A DNA stretch of 64,000 nucleotides from Notospermus geniculatus (GCA_002633025.1 NMRB01000707.1:1-64000), one strand, 5' to 3'. Counted from the stretch's first letter, positions 10,556 to 21,322 are shown. Notes: generated by a model not told the origin, from the sequence alone. Translations and numbers: made by a program.

Positions 10556-13500
10556 TCATTTTTCATCCTTCATGGTGTACTCCAGTTGATTAACAAAGTC
10601 GTTGTTCACTTCATCGTTCACGTGCCGCAGATAATACAACAGCGACTTGCCGCAGTTGCTGGCGTAGATCTTCACCTCTTCTCCTCCTGCTACTTCAGGA
10701 ACGTCTTCCGTTTCCTTCTCGCTGTCATGTTTCCCACCGACGCTTGGTCCCGTTAGTGAGGAGATGTATTCGCTGAATTGTGCAAACGTGCCACCACTCG
10801 CATTCGATTTTAGCCGTTTGCCACTTCCTTCGCGTCCCATCCCATTCGCTTTCCTCTTTTGGTATCCGCGCGGACTGGCCACTATCAACACGTATACATC
10901 CTCGCCTCGGTATGCCAATACCATCGTGTTGGGTCCAAACCGAGAGTCGTTCCACAACGCAGAATATAGAGCCTTCATGTCGTCGACATTTCCAAGTAGC
11001 CTCGCCACCGATGTGGGATCGTTGTCTCTCATGGTCACTCGCACGTTCTTCTCTTTGCTCCCCTCGTGGCCGGCGTCTTCCACGTAGTAGACGTCGGGCA
11101 TCGAGCGACAAGTCAGCATCAGACTACGTTGCACTTCGGTCTTGATAACCTGACTCACGAACACATACATGATCTTCATTGACGCCTTGTACGCCAAATG
11201 CTTGTTGGCACAACCCGTCTTGAGGCAGATAACGAACACACTAAACTTAATCATCGTGCTCAAGAAACCCACGCAAGTCTGCGTCCTCACCGATTTTTGG
11301 TGGACGTCCAACAGACACAGGGGCATCGTAAACAGCGTCGAATCTCTGACGACCAGCATCAGTCTGTTCCTCGTTTTATCGATCCTAAAGCGAGAGTTAC
11401 TTATCGCTTCGACGTCACCGCACAAGTAACCGTTCCGCCTCATGCTGTCGGTCAACAGGGGTCTGACTTCGTTCCACCGTTCGTTTACAATGAGTTCCAA
11501 ACGAACTTCGTCGGCTTCCGTCTTGTCGCACGTAAATAACACGCAACGTTTATTAACCTCGTCCATGATGCCGTCCACCGTCTTTTTGATTACGTCTGAA
11601 CTGTAAGAGTGCACCTTGCGTTCCATTGTGGCGTCCAGATAAACGTGATCGTCCATCAACCGCTCTCCGTTAATCGAATTCACCACGGTACCGTAGATGA
11701 CCATTTCGTCGGCCGTTGCATCATCCACGTACTGTGGCGCGTGCACCAGACGGGCCGATAGGGGTATCGGGTCGTTCAGCGGTTTCCCATCACTGCGATG
11801 AACGCACTCTAGCCGGCCACGACCGTCGGATTTTCGATTGAACGGTAGACGAATAAAGTGGTTGCCGTCGTAGATGGCTCTGTCATATATGGCCTCGTCG
11901 CACACTCCTAACGTCTCCGGATACTTGAAGCGACAGTTGTTCAACACGTCCATCAATTTTCGAGCCACGTCGCAAGTTGTCGCCCATCCCGTCGGCAAAC
12001 GACAGTGATGATGATAGCCAACTTTATTGTCGGCGACGGCACACTTCGACTTAAAGATATAATGCACTATCTGAGTCCGTTGTCGATCCGTCAGCGACAA
12101 CTTGTCAAAAAACACTTCGTTCAGTATGCACTTCATGTCGGCGTACAATCGACTCTCGTCCACCGCAGTCCTCTCCCTCGCGTTGGCGTACTTGCAATCC
12201 ACGTCCAACACCAACGTACTTATATGCATTCCCGTCCTCACCATCTCGTGATTGTATCCGTCGTCTCGACACAACGTTTCTCTCAGCACCTCATCCACCG
12301 ACCGCTCGTCCAGCGCGTTGTCATCGTCGTTCTCTTCGCAGGATAGCGCCAAGAATCTGTGCCGGGGCGGCGTGTCCAACTTCCACTCGAACCAGATTGG
12401 CGTCTTCGTCGAATTGGCCAACATGCGGTGTTTTTCCACGTTGTTTACTCCCTTCTTTTCGTATGGCATGCGGTAATTAACGCCCTGGCGCCATCCTATC
12501 ACCTCGCCTCGATGCCGTCTGTCGAGGTCGTTCGATAACTTGTCTTCAATCACCACGTACGTCAGCTCGCGTTCCCTGTCTCTCCTAACCTCTCGTTTCG
12601 CCTTCTCGCCGGGATCTCGCCCCAACCGATACTTGACGTTTTCACACACGTACTCGGCCACCCCGTAGAAGTTCAAGTAACCGACGTGGGTCTGTGCCGT
12701 CACTTTCTTGTGGACCGCGTTGTACACACAGCGTCTGTCAAACACGCTGGCCAAATATCCTGTCACCGATTCACTCCATGTGCTAACTTTCTCGACGTTG
12801 AACACGTTGACCGGCGTGTCATTCCTGCTCTTCACGTTATCTATGACCTTGGACATCTTCATCGATGAAAACACGGAAAATCGTTGGTAGTCCTTTCGAA
12901 CTGCGGCCTTACGTTCACCAACCGTCGCGGCATAGATCCGCTCCGCGTCCCGCCCGGCCCTCATTGACGCTTCGTACTTGCTCAGCATCTGTCGCGGAAC
13001 GTTAGACGCCGAGATTGCAGCAAACTGCGTGACGTGCTGTTGGTAGATCTTCACGACATCGGTGGAACGCAATTCGGCCTTGGTGTGTCCGTCGACCACG
13101 TCCGACATGATTATCCGCGTCGAGTCCATGATGTCGGCAATGTCGACGGGCATCTCCACGCACTTCTCTTTACACCTGAGGTTCACCACGTAAAACAACC
13201 ACATGCGTTCTAATTGAGACAACTTGCGTTCGCGGGCTACCTTTTGATTCCAATCGTTGTTGACCAATCCATGCAGCGACAAGAGAGACGTCCGTTCGGC
13301 CCAGGTGTTCAACATGGCGACGAATTCCCACGTGATAAGGTAGAGATGAGCCGGGGCGCCGTAGACGTTCGAGAATCTATCTGACAAGTAAGATCGGTTA
13401 GCACAGTCGACGATCTGCGACCAGTCCACTTCCATCATCGTCGTCGCCGCATTGACAGGTTTCACCGTTTCGATTTCGTCCCTCAATCCAAACCAAGACA

Positions 13501-14239
13501 GTTTGCAATATTTTCTCAGACTAGCTCGGTTCAACACACCGCTAGTCAATATGGCATTGCGTGCGTACTTGGAACATGTAAAATACAACATGCAGACCGG
13601 CACCGTGTAAGATTCGTATAGTTTGGGTTTGGTGACGCATTCCAACAGTATCGCCCCGGAGACGGTGTGCGGTAACCGGACTCGTTCCACCAACCTCCGT
13701 AGATCGCAATGCATGATGAACCACAAATGAGTCTCCGACGTCGCTGCGATATCGTCACATTCGTCGTCGTCGTAATCTTCGCCGTCACGGAACTGTTGCC
13801 GTTGGTGTCGATCCGTGTCGGGCGGTAACGCGTCGACCACGGCGGGCACGGGTCGTTCGTTCACCGCCCCTTCGCGTTCCGGCGTCGACCACGTCGGGGA
13901 CGTGAAGAACTCGACCGTCGCACTGGTAACCACTGCGCGACTCAGGGTGAAATCGTCGCCTTCCATCTCATATCTGGCCGACGATGGACACGTGCTCTCG
14001 ATGACCTCTCTGCACACGGGACACGGACCACGTGTTTTCTGTAGTAGACCGATAGCACATTCCACACAACAGACCGTATGTCCGCACGGTAGAAACTTCG
14101 TATCGGCATCGTCCGTCAGACAGACCGTGCAACACCCGTGTCCGGACCGGTTCTCCTCGGCGTCACGCTCCTCTTGTATCTGGTGGGCTCTGAGAACCCT
14201 CGACAGCGTCTCATCGTCATAATCTGTGACATCCTCCAT
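10556..14239 (-). CDS. DNA primase (herpesvirus UL52-like / archaeo-eukaryotic primase) with N-terminal RING finger, 1,227 aa
   Basis: The primase core is marked by LVLDVDCKY (residues ~673-681), which supplies the metal-binding D-x-D. GYHHHCRLP at ~740 follows, then the basic FIRLPFNRK at ~795, in the order seen in archaeo-eukaryotic primases. Further on, CLLDVH and CLKTGC (residues ~975-1012) form C-x4-H-x24-C-x4-C, matching the CHCC zinc motif of herpesvirus UL52-type and related viral primases. The N-terminus (residues ~38-85) carries an extra RING: CCTVC, CGHTVCCVEC and CPVC. The product should lay primers at the fork together with the helicase at 47.1-51.1 kb. The first ATG is at 14239; an upstream GTG is less likely. 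The RING fusion is odd and could localise or modify the replisome. The C-terminal ~200 residues are lysine-rich and poorly defined. Confidence 0.75.
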   Translation of the reverse strand: MEDVTDYDDETLSRVLRAHQIQEERDAEENRSGHGCCTVCLTDDADTKFLPCGHTVCCVECAIGLLQKTRGPCPVCREVIESTCPSSARYEMEGDDFTLSRAVVTSATVEFFTSPTWSTPEREGAVNERPVPAVVDALPPDTDRHQRQQFRDGEDYDDDECDDIAATSETHLWFIMHCDLRRLVERVRLPHTVSGAILLECVTKPKLYESYTVPVCMLYFTCSKYARNAILTSGVLNRASLRKYCKLSWFGLRDEIETVKPVNAATTMMEVDWSQIVDCANRSYLSDRFSNVYGAPAHLYLITWEFVAMLNTWAERTSLLSLHGLVNNDWNQKVARERKLSQLERMWLFYVVNLRCKEKCVEMPVDIADIMDSTRIIMSDVVDGHTKAELRSTDVVKIYQQHVTQFAAISASNVPRQMLSKYEASMRAGRDAERIYAATVGERKAAVRKDYQRFSVFSSMKMSKVIDNVKSRNDTPVNVFNVEKVSTWSESVTGYLASVFDRRCVYNAVHKKVTAQTHVGYLNFYGVAEYVCENVKYRLGRDPGEKAKREVRRDRERELTYVVIEDKLSNDLDRRHRGEVIGWRQGVNYRMPYEKKGVNNVEKHRMLANSTKTPIWFEWKLDTPPRHRFLALSCEENDDDNALDERSVDEVLRETLCRDDGYNHEMVRTGMHISTLVLDVDCKYANARERTAVDESRLYADMKCILNEVFFDKLSLTDRQRTQIVHYIFKSKCAVADNKVGYHHHCRLPTGWATTCDVARKLMDVLNNCRFKYPETLGVCDEAIYDRAIYDGNHFIRLPFNRKSDGRGRLECVHRSDGKPLNDPIPLSARLVHAPQYVDDATADEMVIYGTVVNSINGERLMDDHVYLDATMERKVHSYSSDVIKKTVDGIMDEVNKRCVLFTCDKTEADEVRLELIVNERWNEVRPLLTDSMRRNGYLCGDVEAISNSRFRIDKTRNRLMLVVRDSTLFTMPLCLLDVHQKSVRTQTCVGFLSTMIKFSVFVICLKTGCANKHLAYKASMKIMYVFVSQVIKTEVQRSLMLTCRSMPDVYYVEDAGHEGSKEKNVRVTMRDNDPTSVARLLGNVDDMKALYSALWNDSRFGPNTMVLAYRGEDVYVLIVASPRGYQKRKANGMGREGSGKRLKSNASGGTFAQFSEYISSLTGPSVGGKHDSEKETEDVPEVAGGEEVKIYASNCGKSLLYYLRHVNDEVNNDFVNQLEYTMKDEK

Positions 14240-14339
14240 TCTTGCCGACTCGCTCACATCTGATAGGAGGCGCGATCAATGCAAGAGACACATGCACGAA
14301 TTTCGTTGACCAGGCTATCTATCACACCGATTCGTAGTC

Positions 14340-14440
14340 ACCCACACATGTACCGCCATCTCGCCGATCCCGCTGACCGAATTCGGAACTAATGACCGGT
14401 GGCGCCATCTCACCCACGCCGCTGGCCACAGTCGGAACTA
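14340..14440. repeat. Degenerate copies of the ~45-bp core of the dispersed repeat
   Basis: The 14240-14731 gap contains two diverged tandem copies (about 14353-14391 and 14398-14434) of the block GGTGGCGCCATCTCACCGAT ... GGAACTAA, which is a standard part of the ~535-bp repeat of the 26-45 kb region. They lie between the divergent primase and recombinase genes. Nothing else gene-like is seen in the gap. Confidence 0.6.
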
Positions 14441-14731
14441 TCTTTGCATGCACGGACGCATGAACGGCATACAAGTGGTCGTCACCCCTCAACGGTGTGG
14501 AATGAATGGACCGATCGCCGTAATCGGATTAGTCCAATCGGATTAATCATTTTTGCAATGCCCATTAAGTTACACAAACACCCCGACGCACTTCAGTCAC
14601 GACACATAAGGCACCGACTAATAGTTTGCACACTCAAGTGTCCACTGACTCGTTCACAGCGTTAACTTTACTGGTGTGTCATTTGCCGCACGAAGTAGGT
14701 TGACGAACGATAAGTTTGCACATCGGCAACC

Positions 14732-17700
14732 ATGGACGGCGACGAGATCATGTCCATACCCGATTGCGAGGATGTCGAACAAGTATCAGACGATGTACAT
14801 GACACAGAAAGACGAACCTCGTTATCAGAGTGAGTACACACGTCGGTCGAGTATTCCCTGCAATCACATTGTCCACGTTCGATACATTCATTCCGACTTT
14901 GGTTGACTCAAGCCGAACGACGTATTCACAGTGTTAACTTTTGTATGAATTTTACCCTTACAGTGCATCACCGTCACACGAGGAATCGTGCACGACTGTT
15001 TCTCTGCCAGATCATCACACTCCTGCGTAAGTGTTCATTCATTCATTCATTGGAGGTCATACACAGTTATCGTCACACCATTCCCGTCTCGTTCGAGTTG
15101 CGGCGGTTCCGATGACGTTACCGATAGGTTACTGTCGACACCGTCTGCTGATACGTTCAGGGTACGAGAGATTCGACGAGGTGTAGTAACCTCGCTCAAC
15201 TCACGATTTAGGTAACCGTAACTGGTCCGATGACATTACCAACGGGTTACCGACGAACCCCCGTGGCCAAGCTTTGGGTTACACTAGAGTTTACGTCTTC
15301 AGAAGTGTTAACTCTTATACGATTTTACCCTTACAGTGCGTCGCCACCATTCGAGGAATCGTGCGCGAACGTTTCTCTGACAGAACGTCAGTCTCCCGCG
15401 TAAGTGTTCATTCATTCAGTCATTCAGGTTTTTGAGGGAACAGCCAAGGTACCCAGGCGTACTGTCAAATCGTTCTGGTTACGTTCGAACGCAGAGGGCA
15501 CCACGACGTTACCAATAGGTTACCGTTTAGTCGCCATAATCACGTTCGAGTTACGAAGAATTTCACGAAATTCATTAGCCTCGCCAGGGTTACATTCGGG
15601 TTACCAGAGAATCGACGAATTACAGTCACCTCGTCCGAATCACGATCGAGTTACGATTAACGTGTCCAACGACGTTACCGATCGATTACCGTCGAACCTC
15701 CGCAGTTACGTTCAAGTTACTTTTACAGATTGTTGATTCTTATATGATTTTGCCCTTACAGTGCATCTCCATCGGTCGAGGAATCGCACGCAAATGTATC
15801 TCTACCAGAATATCAACCTCTCACGTAAGTGTTCATTCATTCATTCGTTTTTTGTGGATGTTACACGAGGTTACCGACAAATCGTTCCGGTTACGGTTGA
15901 GTTGCAACGGATCCGAAGACGTTACTGATCAGTTACCGTTGAACCGATACGGTTACGTTTTGGTAACGATGCACAGTCGCCTCGCCCGGGTTACGATCGA
16001 GTTACGATTACGGGTCCGACGACGTTACCAGTCGAGTACCATCGTGCCATTGCGGTTACGTTCGGGTTACGATAAATTCGACTTGGTGCAGTCGTCTCAC
16101 CCGGGTTACGATCGAGTTACGATTACAGGTCCGACGGTGTTACCAATCGGTCACCGTCGCACCATTGCGGTCACGTTCGGGTTACAAGGAAGTCAACTTG
16201 GTGCACCCGTCTCGCCCGAGTTACGGTCGAGTTACGATTACGGACCCGACGGCGTTACCAATCGGTTACCGTCGTACCATTGCGGTTACGTTCGGGTTAC
16301 AAGAAATTCAACTTGGCGCACCCATCTCGCCCGAGTTACGGTCGAGTTACGATTACAGGTCCGACGGCGTTACCAATCGGTTACCGTCGTACCATTGCGG
16401 TTACGTTCGAGTTACAAGAAATTCAATTTGATGCACCCGTCTCGCCCGGATTAACTTCGGCGAAGTCAACTTTTTTACTTATCGTTTCAGCCCCGACACG
16501 ATCGTCGATACATCACAATTGTCTAATCCAACCAAGGTCCCGTCAGAACACAGCACCGATGACATCTCCTCCACCACGCACAAGAACGACGACAGCGGTA
16601 AAAGCGGTAAATCGACAGCTACTCAACGTAAGAAATCACGATGTCCGTTGTGTTTCCTGTACATCTACCACGTCCCGAGACACTTGCGTCAAGTACACGA
16701 ATGGACAACCGAAGAAAGCGTAAACTATCGAAAGATGACGAGGAAGAAAGGACGAGAATTTTTTTTACAACACAATAGGAAGACAGTTACAAAGTGTCCT
16801 GTGACCTCGTGTAGGTGCGTGGTGACAAATTTAGCGCGTCACCTACGGCGCAGTCACAACTTTACACGCACATCGTCCCCGATGAAAAAATACTTGCACT
16901 TAGGCAAAGATGCGTCGAATCAACTGTCATTAGAGATCAACGATAGTGACGTGTCGGATGTCGATGACGAAAACGGTTACGACATCACCCAGACTACGAG
17001 TGTCAATCCTCTCCCAAATCTCATCGCCAACGAAGCCGCCAATCAATTGCCCACGCTGAAAGCGGCCAGGATTCAACTAACCGTTCCGATCGATGATGCA
17101 CTCGGTGAATTTGCTGCATGGCTGAAGTCGCTTGGAGGCGGACGAAAATCCCAAAAAGACGTGGGACAGATGGTTTCTCATGTTCGCGTCATCTTTTCCA
17201 GGTTAGGCAATTCAATGAAATTGTCCGATTTGGGGAACCGTCTCGATGACATAGAAGAGAAGTTCGTGACGCTGGAGATTGACATCGCTCGCCTCACGGC
17301 GAGCACGATTAAGAATTATCTTTTAGACCTAAAGAAATTCGTCGATTGGGCCAACATCAAAGAAGTGCCATGGATGACATCGGAGGTATCCAATCGCATA
17401 AAATTACAGATCAGCCGTTGGTGTCAAAGTCTAAAGGCAGACATCGCCGCACGCAGTGCAGAACTGAAAGCGAAGCACCAGAACGAGTTGATCCTTCCCG
17501 ACGACGTGACAAGGTTAGAAGAGGGAGACCATGCTCAAGAAGCCCGTCTGTTGTTGGCCGAACCTCATAAGAGAACCTGCAATAGACACACAAAGATGAA
17601 GGAACACACTCGCGTACGCAATTATTTGATACTGAAGTTGGCGGTGGCGAACGCGACCAGGGCCGGACCCATCATTAACATGTCCCTCAACAACGCGACC

Positions 17701-18915
17701 AACGGCACCCGAGACGGGAATCACTACGTGGTACACGTGGTCAAACACAAGACGTTGACCACGTACGGTTCGGCGCAAATAGGCATGCCAATATCAATTT
17801 ATCAGAACTTGCAAACGTACATAAACAACTACAGAGTGTTGGTACCAAATGCACCCAGTGAACAAGACGCTCCAGTGTTTATTACATGGAACGGGCGTCC
17901 GCTGACGCACAGCAATCTGGCGAATATCATCACAGTCGAGTTTGCCCGCACCGGCATGGAACACCGTGGAACTTGTACTCGCCTACGAAAATCTACGGTG
18001 TCCATCATGCGCAATCTGCTATCGTTTTATTCTGTTCGTTCCGACTTGGCCAGCCACATGCAACACTCAGAACGCATGCAGCAACAGATCTACGATCTCT
18101 CGGACAAGACAAAACGTTCTGTTAAAGTTACCAAATTGATCGAGAAAATATTCAGCAAGAAAGATATCACCGACGACGACGTGAGAGACGCCACGAACAC
18201 ACTTGACATGGAAGACACCGGTGCCGACGGAGTCACACTCCGATCGCCATCCCCGACGGTAGAAGTCACAACGGAATCTCCTACCGCGACTCCTTCGACT
18301 AGTACCGGCAACATGATCCCCCGTGTAAAATCCGTGCTGCGTTTTCCCTCCTCCTCCTCCTCATCATCATCCTCTTCGGACGAGGAAAGTTCCCCGGTAA
18401 CCAAGAAGAGGTCTTCGACTCGCACAGGTGGACAACCCATACCGAGTCGCGAAATACGTGAAGAACTCGACAATTTGTCGGACGACGACACCACGGTCGC
18501 CACCGGTCCGATCATCGACAACACCGAGTCACGTAACGAGGAGTCGTGCGACGACGTCGAGGCTCCCTCGGAATCGAACACATCAGTCGCCGGCAACAAG
18601 CCCATCGCCTCCTATGATTCCTCTCCATCACACGAGGACCATTTTACAACTCCGAATAGAAGACTAACTCAGGGTAAGCGTCAACGTGTCTGGACGGATA
18701 GACAGCTGCGCAAACTCTGCAGCAGGTTTCAGAATAACGTCAGATCCCGCAAGGTGTGTACAGCAGACGTTCGCGTGCGCTTGGATGCGTCGCCGGACTT
18801 CTCGCAAGAAATGCGCCGTCTGTATCGGACGAATGATCGGGCAGTGTTAGTAAAGAGAGTCCTCGATACAGTCAGAGGTGTGATCAGGTCGAAGAAGAAG
18901 TATACATTGTCGTAG
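14732..18915 (+). CDS. Tyrosine recombinase (integrase), predicted five-exon gene, ~903 aa
   Basis: Predicted exons are 14732-14829, 14964-15026, 15337-15399, 15762-15824 and 16491-18915. Every donor is GTGAGT or GTAAGT, every acceptor is a CAG after a pyrimidine-rich run, and all junctions share phase 2, so the frame stays open throughout. Exons 2-4 are 63 nt each and are copies of one another. Exon 5 has two C2H2-like zinc fingers (CPLCFLYIYH..., CPVTSCRC...). It then has a catalytic core: Arg in NATRAGP (17659-17661), Lys in KHKTLT, Arg in TRLRK (17986-17988), and His plus nucleophile Tyr in HSERMQQQIYDL (Tyr at 18091-18093). The usual box II histidine is replaced. A Ser/Asp-rich linker and a Myb/SANT-like C-terminus (RVWTDRQLRKLC) follow. 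This architecture resembles recombinases of mobile elements, so a role in integration or resolution is likely. No transcript evidence supports the exons. Confidence 0.7.
14932..15850 (+). repeat. Triplicated exon-intron cassette
   Basis: Three copies share the same order. Each has an upstream intron tail (GTTAAC or GTTGAT, then ATACGATTTTACCCTTACAG-like), a 63-nt exon beginning TGC(A/G)TC, and a donor with downstream text GTAAGTGTTCATTCATTC. Exon starts are 14964, 15337 and 15762, so the unit is about 370-425 bp. Each exon adds a 21-residue Ser/Pro/Glu-rich segment with a conserved GAGGAATCG. Because 63 is divisible by three and all junctions are phase 2, any copy number or skipping keeps the frame. 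Confidence 0.8.
15960..16455 (+). repeat. ~115-bp tandem repeat in the last recombinase intron, about 4-5 copies
   Basis: Copies are spaced 115 bp apart, marked by (A/C)AACTTGG(T/C)GCA-like starts near 16078, 16193, 16308 and 16423, with a more diverged copy from ~15963. Each unit contains CGAGTTACGATTAC, GGTTACCGTCG and GCGGTTACGTTCG, so it is a cluster of GGTTAC/GAGTTAC hexamers at roughly 10-25 bp spacing. The more 3' copies are the most alike. The hexamer differs by one base from the telomeric GGTTAG. It could bind protein, such as the recombinase itself, or be a simple expansion. Confidence 0.8.
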
Positions 18916-19675
18916 TCGCCGTCTCCCTCACAATCGAGTCAAATTCAAAATGAGTAACGCAACAATCTGTGCATGCATGTATGTATGTATTATTACCAGT
19001 ACGTATATTATAATACAAATTGGCACCCAACCTCCAACATATTGTGTTTGACTCGTGGAATATGTGTACATAGACTGACACGTCCAAAACGTAAAACGGT
19101 ATCATGGCACAATACGAACAACAATAAGCAACGGTCACTGTCAGCGATAGGTGCTTGGTGTTGTGTACATATCAGCGTAGAATTTTGAGCTGCAAAAGTG
19201 GCACCGAACCAACGTTCTCACTACTCATGTCACGGACGCCATGTTTCGGCCCGAACCGACTCAAGTCGGACGAATCCGTAGTCTTTTCGAATTCTCGAAT
19301 GTTAATTCAGTTACAGTTTTGCATTTTTGTTTGTAACGTTATTGTTAATTTCACGGAAACACGACACCAACTCGACTCTTACAACTGATACTCACACTAC
19401 CTACTAGAAACGGTTATAACGACACAACACTTCAAAGATTACGATTCCCTGTCTATAACTGAATACAAAGAAAATTGATAATCTAGTGCGTGTCCCACCG
19501 TAAATATATAAAAGAAGTAAATGCAAATGATTATATTAACGTTCATAGTCCGAAAGTGATTATAGAAACTGTTATATAACGAACCCCATTCCGTACCCAC
19601 GTCAAGTTCTACATGTATCGGTGAAGACTGTCACACTGGTTCGTGTCGAATTAAAGTTCACATAGATGCACACTG
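18916..19675. other. Gene-poor AT-rich spacer with a TATA-like promoter motif
   Basis: No convincing reading frame occurs in these ~760 bp. The stretch holds short microsatellites (ATGTATGTATGT near 18976). Near 19489-19512 is a TATA-containing motif (GTCCCACCGTAAATATATAA) that is repeated almost exactly at 21323-21346 upstream of the secreted-protein gene. Both neighbouring genes end here, so it may serve as transcript ends plus an unidentified short transcript. Confidence 0.45.
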
Positions 19676-20773
19676 TCACTTCTTGTTGTTATTCTTCACG
19701 ACGTGTAGTTCACGCTCTATCTCTTCTTGCTTTGTCTTCACCTTACTGATTTCCTTGTTGGTTTTCTTTACAGCCTCCTGTGCAGAGGTCACATCTTTCT
19801 GAACATCTGTTAACTGTTTTGATATATTCCGAACCATGGCGGGATACACAGCATCTTCGGGCGTCATATCAATTTCGACTCCATTGCAATAGTACGTACA
19901 GTTCAATGGCACGCCAGACTTGAACACGTACGGTACGCGATGTGCATTCTTAATGTGTCCCTCACTGTTTGCACGTATGATTACGACCACAGCTCCCACC
20001 GCGACGGCTAATCGAACGAGCGCGCTAATGTAAGAGCCAGTGATCGGTTCTCCCGGTGCGTCCACCACCATGATGACCGGTTTCTGATTAGTCTGTTTGG
20101 GAGGCTTGAGAGTGGTGTCGCCCTCGGGATTAAATTCGGAGTCGAACGACTTGACGATGAACACCTCCCTATCCGTTCTGTATTTGGCCACCGTATTGCA
20201 CACGTTCATGCTGGATTCGACATTCTTGTACACGTCCATGATGTAGATCCACGGATGTGCGATCCCCTTATCTACACGCGTGGCCACGAGATCGAACGCG
20301 CGATCGCCGATCTTCAGCTCAAAGTCGATAGTGTACCTCTTCCTGCATTTCCTTTCCTTCCAATGCTGCAGGGGCGTCAGTTTCTCTCTTCCCCAATTTG
20401 TCGTCACCGGTTTTGCATCGTCCCGGTGTTTACTCGTCCGTTGTTCACACTTTGGAACCGGAGTCGTCGTCGATACACATTTGAACGTCGTCCTCAGCGG
20501 CGGACGCGAGCATATATCGGTCTTCTCGTCAGCGTGTCTCTTCACTCTCTTCACGTCTGTCCCGCGACGAGAACAGTCGTCTTCATCATCGGCCAACCTG
20601 CGCTTGTCACAAGAGTGTCCATCCGATTTCTCTGGTGTAGTAGGCGCCGACGACATCGATTCTCCAGTGGAAGAGTCTTCGTCGACGTCCGAGTACGGTG
20701 GTGTATTCACGGTATCCGGGACGGTATCTTGAACATCAGCCAGTTCCGTGCGGTCACCGTTCGAAGAGTTCAT
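19676..20773 (-). CDS. Unknown protein with acidic N-terminus and C-terminal coiled coil, 365 aa
   Basis: Residues 1-75 are Asp/Ser/Thr-rich, with a KRRLADDEDD patch and a basic segment DVKRVKRH that could serve as a nuclear localisation signal. Residues ~140-300 look like a compact alpha/beta domain, including FDLVATRVDKGIAHPW and a very hydrophobic ALVRLAVAVGAVVVIIRA stretch. That stretch is probably a buried strand-helix pair rather than a membrane segment. The last ~50 residues form a lysine/glutamate-rich coiled coil, suggesting oligomerisation. It lies 43 bp downstream of the secreted-protein gene on the same strand. I recognise no family. Confidence 0.7.
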   Translation of the reverse strand: MNSSNGDRTELADVQDTVPDTVNTPPYSDVDEDSSTGESMSSAPTTPEKSDGHSCDKRRLADDEDDCSRRGTDVKRVKRHADEKTDICSRPPLRTTFKCVSTTTPVPKCEQRTSKHRDDAKPVTTNWGREKLTPLQHWKERKCRKRYTIDFELKIGDRAFDLVATRVDKGIAHPWIYIMDVYKNVESSMNVCNTVAKYRTDREVFIVKSFDSEFNPEGDTTLKPPKQTNQKPVIMVVDAPGEPITGSYISALVRLAVAVGAVVVIIRANSEGHIKNAHRVPYVFKSGVPLNCTYYCNGVEIDMTPEDAVYPAMVRNISKQLTDVQKDVTSAQEAVKKTNKEISKVKTKQEEIERELHVVKNNNKK

Positions 20774-20815
20774 GTTTCCTCGCCGTGATGCGGGTTATCG
20801 CGTTTACTTAACTGG

Positions 20816-21283
20816 TTATATGGTTATTCTGATGGAATCGTAAATAGGTAATTCTTTCACTAGTCGTTGACGCCTCCTCCCTCGGTGCTGCCTCACGACC
20901 CACTCCGCTCTACACTTACACACTCCCGTAAAATCACCACGTATATTTATGGTGAACATTTCCGACAGACGATCCGGAAACATTAGACAGTCTTTCAATC
21001 CGACGCAATAAGCCACGTACAGTTTCTTGTATCCGTCCCCGTCGGTGTCGTCCATGTATGCGCAACGTCGCCCGATATCAAAGGGAACGGTATCGTTGTC
21101 AGCGTCGATGTCGAGTTTACAGTTGCCCAATACAACGTGTTTAGCCCGATGGTTCGTCAGATCCTCGATAGATCGATACAGTCGGCCCGGATAGTAGTCG
21201 TACCTTCCCCATATCCCGTTATACTCGAGGGCCTTTGCCGTGTACGCCATAAAGACGACACCGACAACGAAGTGGACCCACAT
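20816..21283 (-). CDS. Small secreted or virion-surface protein, 155 aa
   Basis: Starting at the ATG complementing 21281-21283, the protein opens with a classical signal peptide (MWVHFVVGVVFMAYTAKA), cleavable near residue 18. The mature part has several cysteines (GNCK, RRCAY, AYCVGLKDC, GVCKC), suggesting disulphides, and a basic C-terminus (RQHRGRRRQR). It has no second hydrophobic segment. A longer frame starting upstream would bury the signal peptide and is less likely. It sits between two genes on the same strand, with a repeated TATA-type motif 40-63 bp upstream. Function is unknown. Confidence 0.65.
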   Translation of the reverse strand: MWVHFVVGVVFMAYTAKALEYNGIWGRYDYYPGRLYRSIEDLTNHRAKHVVLGNCKLDIDADNDTVPFDIGRRCAYMDDTDGDGYKKLYVAYCVGLKDCLMFPDRLSEMFTINIRGDFTGVCKCRAEWVVRQHRGRRRQRLVKELPIYDSIRITI

Positions 21284-21322
21284 TTTCCCCGTGTTCCTCG
21301 ATGGTGCGTCAGAGATCTGGCA

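Noticed and set aside
15744-16723. Long forward frames through the recombinase intron
   Set aside because: They are produced by the stop-free 115-bp tandem repeat and end in the coding exon in the wrong frame.
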